Source of the DNA: Methanobacteriota archaeon | GTDB lineage: Archaea; Thermoplasmatota; Poseidoniia; Poseidoniales; Thalassarchaeaceae | Assembly (NCBI GenBank): GCA_002685895.1 | Contig: NYYK01000086.1 | Span: 1-8,090, forward strand | Length of the DNA stretch: 8,090 bases | Reading direction: 5' to 3' | Shown here: positions 6,430 to 8,090 of the stretch, piece by piece | How the letters are laid out: every line of letters begins with the position of its first letter | How positions within the stretch are numbered: position 1 is the stretch's first letter | Position numbers and translations under genes: made by a program | The notes under the pieces: generated by a model | What the model was told of the DNA's origin: nothing | Databases searched by the model: none | The model's input: only the letters and a program-made list of their open reading frames with translations

Positions 6430-7572
6430 CTAAGCTTTCTCAAGCGCCTGTTTCAAATCACTAATAATATCTTCCGGATCTTCAATTCCCACTGAAATCC
6501 TCACAAGGCCGTCTGTCAGTCCTCTCGCTTCCCGCTCCTCTCTCGGAACATCCACATGTGTCATGGTTGCAGGGTGGGTGATCATGGTTTCCACAGCGCC
6601 AAGACTTTCAGCCAGTGAACAAAGTTGAACATTGTTCATTAGTTTTTTCCCTGCTTGAATTCCACCCGTCAATTCAAACGATATCATGCCGGTGTATCCG
6701 CTCATCTGTTCTTTAGCAATTGTGTGCTGAAGATGTGACTCTAAACCGGGATAGGTTACTCTTGCAACCTTGGGATGGTTTTCCAAAAACTGTGCTACAA
6801 TCTGCCCATTTTGGGAATGTTTCTCCATTCTGAGGTGGAGAGTTTTGACACCCAGCAAAGTCAGCCAGCAATCAAAAGGGCTCGGTACTGCACCGATTGT
6901 TTTCTGGACATATCTCATTTCTTCAAATATGTCTTCACGGTTTGTGATAACGATTCCACCAATCAACTGATTGTGTCCGCTGATGTATTTTGTGGTGCTG
7001 TGAACCACCATATCAGCGCCGTATTCCAACGGCCTCAAATAGACAGGTGTAGCAAATGTGGAATCAACTCCATAAAACAAATTGTGCTTTTTAGCAATTT
7101 TACCTACAGCATAAAGATCGGTTATTTTTAAGAGTGGATTGGTAGGCGTTTCAATCCAGATCATTCTTGTTTCTGGCTTGATTGCGCCTTCCACATTCGC
7201 CGGATCGGTACTGTCAACATAGGTGAACGATAAACCATAATTCACGAGAATATTATCAAAATGCCGGGATACACCACCGTACACATCATCTGAACACACC
7301 ACATGATCTCCGGATTTCAGCAGTTTCATGCAGCTGTCCACAGATGCCATACCGCTTGCGAATGCGGCGCCGTATTTTCCGCCTTCAATGGCAGCGAGGT
7401 TTTCTTCCATCAACTGCCGGGTGGGATTTGCAGAGCGTGTGTAATCGAAACCCAGATCCCTTCCCACTTCTGGCAGAACATACGTTGCTGTCTGGTACAT
7501 GGGAGGGACTATCGCCCCGGTTGTGGGGTCAGGCTTGATTCCTGCTCTGACTACTTTTGTATCAAATTTCAT
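6430..7572 (-). CDS. metB: Cystathionine gamma-synthase-type PLP enzyme (trans-sulfuration family)
   Basis: This 380-residue protein is a full-length member of the Cys/Met metabolism PLP-dependent family, which works as a cytosolic homotetramer. Cofactor and active-site residues are recognisable: YTRSANPT (44-51), with Tyr44 and Arg46 for phosphate binding from the neighbouring subunit; SGMAS (73-77); Tyr98, which stacks on the PLP ring; ETPTNP (141-146); Asp170 in VDSTFATP; the Schiff-base Lys195 in HSTTKYISGH; and Arg358 in VRISVGIED, which holds the substrate carboxylate. The C-terminal CSLAESLGAVETMITHPATMTH segment (split here as 318-327 and 328-339) matches the synthase/lyase branch. 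Cystathionine gamma-synthase, gamma-lyase and O-acetylhomoserine-using enzymes cannot be separated safely by eye, so the metB name is the best guess. A strong AGGAG lies 5 nt before the ATG. It heads a six-gene string after a 157 bp gap from greA. Confidence 0.88.
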   Translation of the reverse strand: MKFDTKVVRAGIKPDPTTGAIVPPMYQTATYVLPEVGRDLGFDYTRSANPTRQLMEENLAAIEGGKYGAAFASGMASVDSCMKLLKSGDHVVCSDDVYGGVSRHFDNILVNYGLSFTYVDSTDPANVEGAIKPETRMIWIETPTNPLLKITDLYAVGKIAKKHNLFYGVDSTFATPVYLRPLEYGADMVVHSTTKYISGHNQLIGGIVITNREDIFEEMRYVQKTIGAVPSPFDCWLTLLGVKTLHLRMEKHSQNGQIVAQFLENHPKVARVTYPGLESHLQHTIAKEQMSGYTGMISFELTGGIQAGKKLMNNVQLCSLAESLGAVETMITHPATMTHVDVPREEREARGLTDGLVRISVGIEDPEDIISDLKQALEKA

Positions 7573-7577
7573 TTTAT

Positions 7578-7582
7578 CTCCT
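7578..7582 (-). promoter_or_regulatory. Strong Shine-Dalgarno site of the metB-like gene
   Basis: A consensus AGGAG lies 5 nt before the ATG at 7570-7572 and fixes this start codon. It is the clearest ribosome-binding site in the window, in line with this being the first gene of the operon. Confidence 0.8.
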
Positions 7583-7628
7583 ATTTATTTTGTCATAAGC
7601 GAAAAAGGGAAACTGGAAAGATGTACAC

Positions 7629-7682
7629 AGCACTCTGAGGGAAAATTGGATAAATAACCACCAATTCTGCTACCATAGTGCT
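7629..7682 (-). other. Nested inverted repeat in the greA-metB gap
   Basis: An outer 6 bp inverted repeat (AGCACT at 7629-7634 and AGTGCT at 7677-7682) encloses an inner one (AATTGG at 7644-7649 and CCAATT at 7661-7666) with an 11 nt loop and almost symmetrical 9 and 10 nt flanks. The inner stem is followed on the minus strand by a short run that makes four Ts in total, so it could be a weak terminator for greA. The whole could instead be a leader structure or a regulator site for the metB operon. The rest of the 157 bp gap (7573-7729) shows no known riboswitch and no convincing promoter boxes. Confidence 0.35.
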
Positions 7683-7729
7683 ACTGTTTATTACTTTTTG
7701 AATAAATTAGCATCGGATAGTGTTGATCA

Positions 7730-8090
7730 TCATTCTGCAGAAATCTTTTCAATTGCAGTAATTGTGAACTTCGTCTCTTTACCCAGGATTTCAAGCGTAA
7801 AATCTTCATCAATCTTTTTCCCAACTATGGCTTGTCCAAAAGGTGAATGGTAGGTTACAACCAAGGGATAAAGATCCAACTCAAATTCGATGGGACCTAA
7901 TAGGTAATAGTCTTCGGCCTCATCTTTGCCCTCTTCACGGATTGTAACCTTATTGCCAAATCCTACCTTGTCGGTTTCAATTTCGCTATTATCGATGATC
8001 TGGAATGGCGTATGGGACTGCATCAATTGTTTCTTATATACTATTAAACTCTGCTCCTCCCTGGCAGCGTGGTATTCCGCATTTTCCTTA
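7730..8090 (-). CDS. greA: GreA/GreB-type transcription elongation factor, C-terminal part (5' end outside window)
   Basis: Reading back from the TGA at 7730, the frame stays open to the right edge, giving at least 119 residues; the start lies beyond the window. The visible part begins KENAEYHAAREEQ, the conserved end of the first coiled-coil helix of GreA (GDLKENAEYHAAREQQ in E. coli). The first Glu therefore corresponds to E. coli Glu44, one of the acidic tip residues; the partner Asp41 would be just outside. The second helix and the IIDNSEI linker follow, and then the FKBP-like C-terminal domain with VGFGNKVTI and SPFGQAIVGKK. GreA enters the RNA polymerase secondary channel and stimulates cleavage of backtracked RNA. 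The segment GPIEFELDLYPLVVTYHSP departs from the usual GreA sequence but keeps the fold pattern. A TTG-ATG pair at 8021-8026 could mimic a start but sits inside the helix and is not the true one. Confidence 0.92.
   Translation of the reverse strand, partial: KENAEYHAAREEQSLIVYKKQLMQSHTPFQIIDNSEIETDKVGFGNKVTIREEGKDEAEDYYLLGPIEFELDLYPLVVTYHSPFGQAIVGKKIDEDFTLEILGKETKFTITAIEKISAE

Noticed and set aside
6775..7131. A 118-codon plus-strand reading frame antisense to the metB-like gene.
   Set aside because: It lies entirely opposite a well-conserved enzyme, has no family motif and no ribosome-binding site; it is a shadow frame. The same holds for the other plus-strand frames at 1382, 4254, 4985, 5049, 6175, 6770, 7303 and 7344.
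7667..7682. Repeated GCTAC in the greA-metB gap as a possible regulator half-site pair.
   Set aside because: Two 5-bp direct copies are expected by chance in a gap of this size and match no known site that I can name.
8024..8026. TTG as the start of a 98-residue separate protein.
   Set aside because: The frame remains open upstream to the edge and encodes the conserved GreA coiled-coil KENAEYHAAREE, so this codon is an internal leucine.
1..8090. Search for mobile elements, CRISPR repeats, toxin-antitoxin pairs, tRNAs or a defence system.
   Set aside because: No long inverted terminal repeats, regularly spaced repeats, transposase motifs or cloverleaf sequences were seen, and every longer coding region matches a housekeeping family or the lipoprotein type described.

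Overview
All recognisable genes in this 8.09 kb window lie on the minus strand, so transcription runs from the right end to the left end. The sequence is moderately AT-rich. It encodes ordinary chromosomal housekeeping proteins, with no insertion sequence, phage gene, CRISPR array, tRNA or rRNA. A lipoprotein that begins its mature part with a GPPPGGPVDKT-type motif and carries Ig-like domains points to the Fibrobacteres-Chlorobi-Bacteroidetes (FCB) superphylum in the broad sense. Two genes preceded by real gaps have strong Shine-Dalgarno sites (AGGAG, GGAGA), and one gap holds a TTGATT-17-TATACT promoter. Both features are unlike typical Bacteroidota and fit a deeper FCB lineage such as Neomarinimicrobiota, Ignavibacteria or Calditrichota. 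This placement is an inference.

Layout in transcription order: (1) positions 8090-7730 hold the 3' part of greA, whose 5' end lies outside the window. (2) A 157 bp gap contains a nested inverted repeat. (3) A tight six-gene string follows: a cystathionine gamma-synthase-type PLP enzyme (7572-6430), a CxxC AhpD-like protein (6414-6055), SfsA (6054-5353), an Ig-like lipoprotein (5356-3683), mannose-1-phosphate guanylyltransferase (3676-2588) and a 92-residue protein of unknown function (2591-2313). Spacings are 15, 0, -4, 6 and -4 bp, so co-transcription and translational coupling are likely. (4) A 119 bp gap carries a good sigma-70-type promoter. (5) It drives an EF-G-like GTPase (2193-97), followed 24 bp later by the first 24 codons of a HIT-family nucleotide hydrolase/transferase (72-1) that runs off the left end.

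The six-gene string mixes sulfur amino-acid metabolism, a thiol peroxidase-like relay protein, an envelope lipoprotein and GDP-mannose supply. It looks like a packed housekeeping operon rather than one pathway. The items most worth a second look are the EF-G paralogue, with non-canonical G3 and G4 GTPase motifs, and the small coupled protein after manC. I see no evidence for a new defence, mobile or secretion system here.
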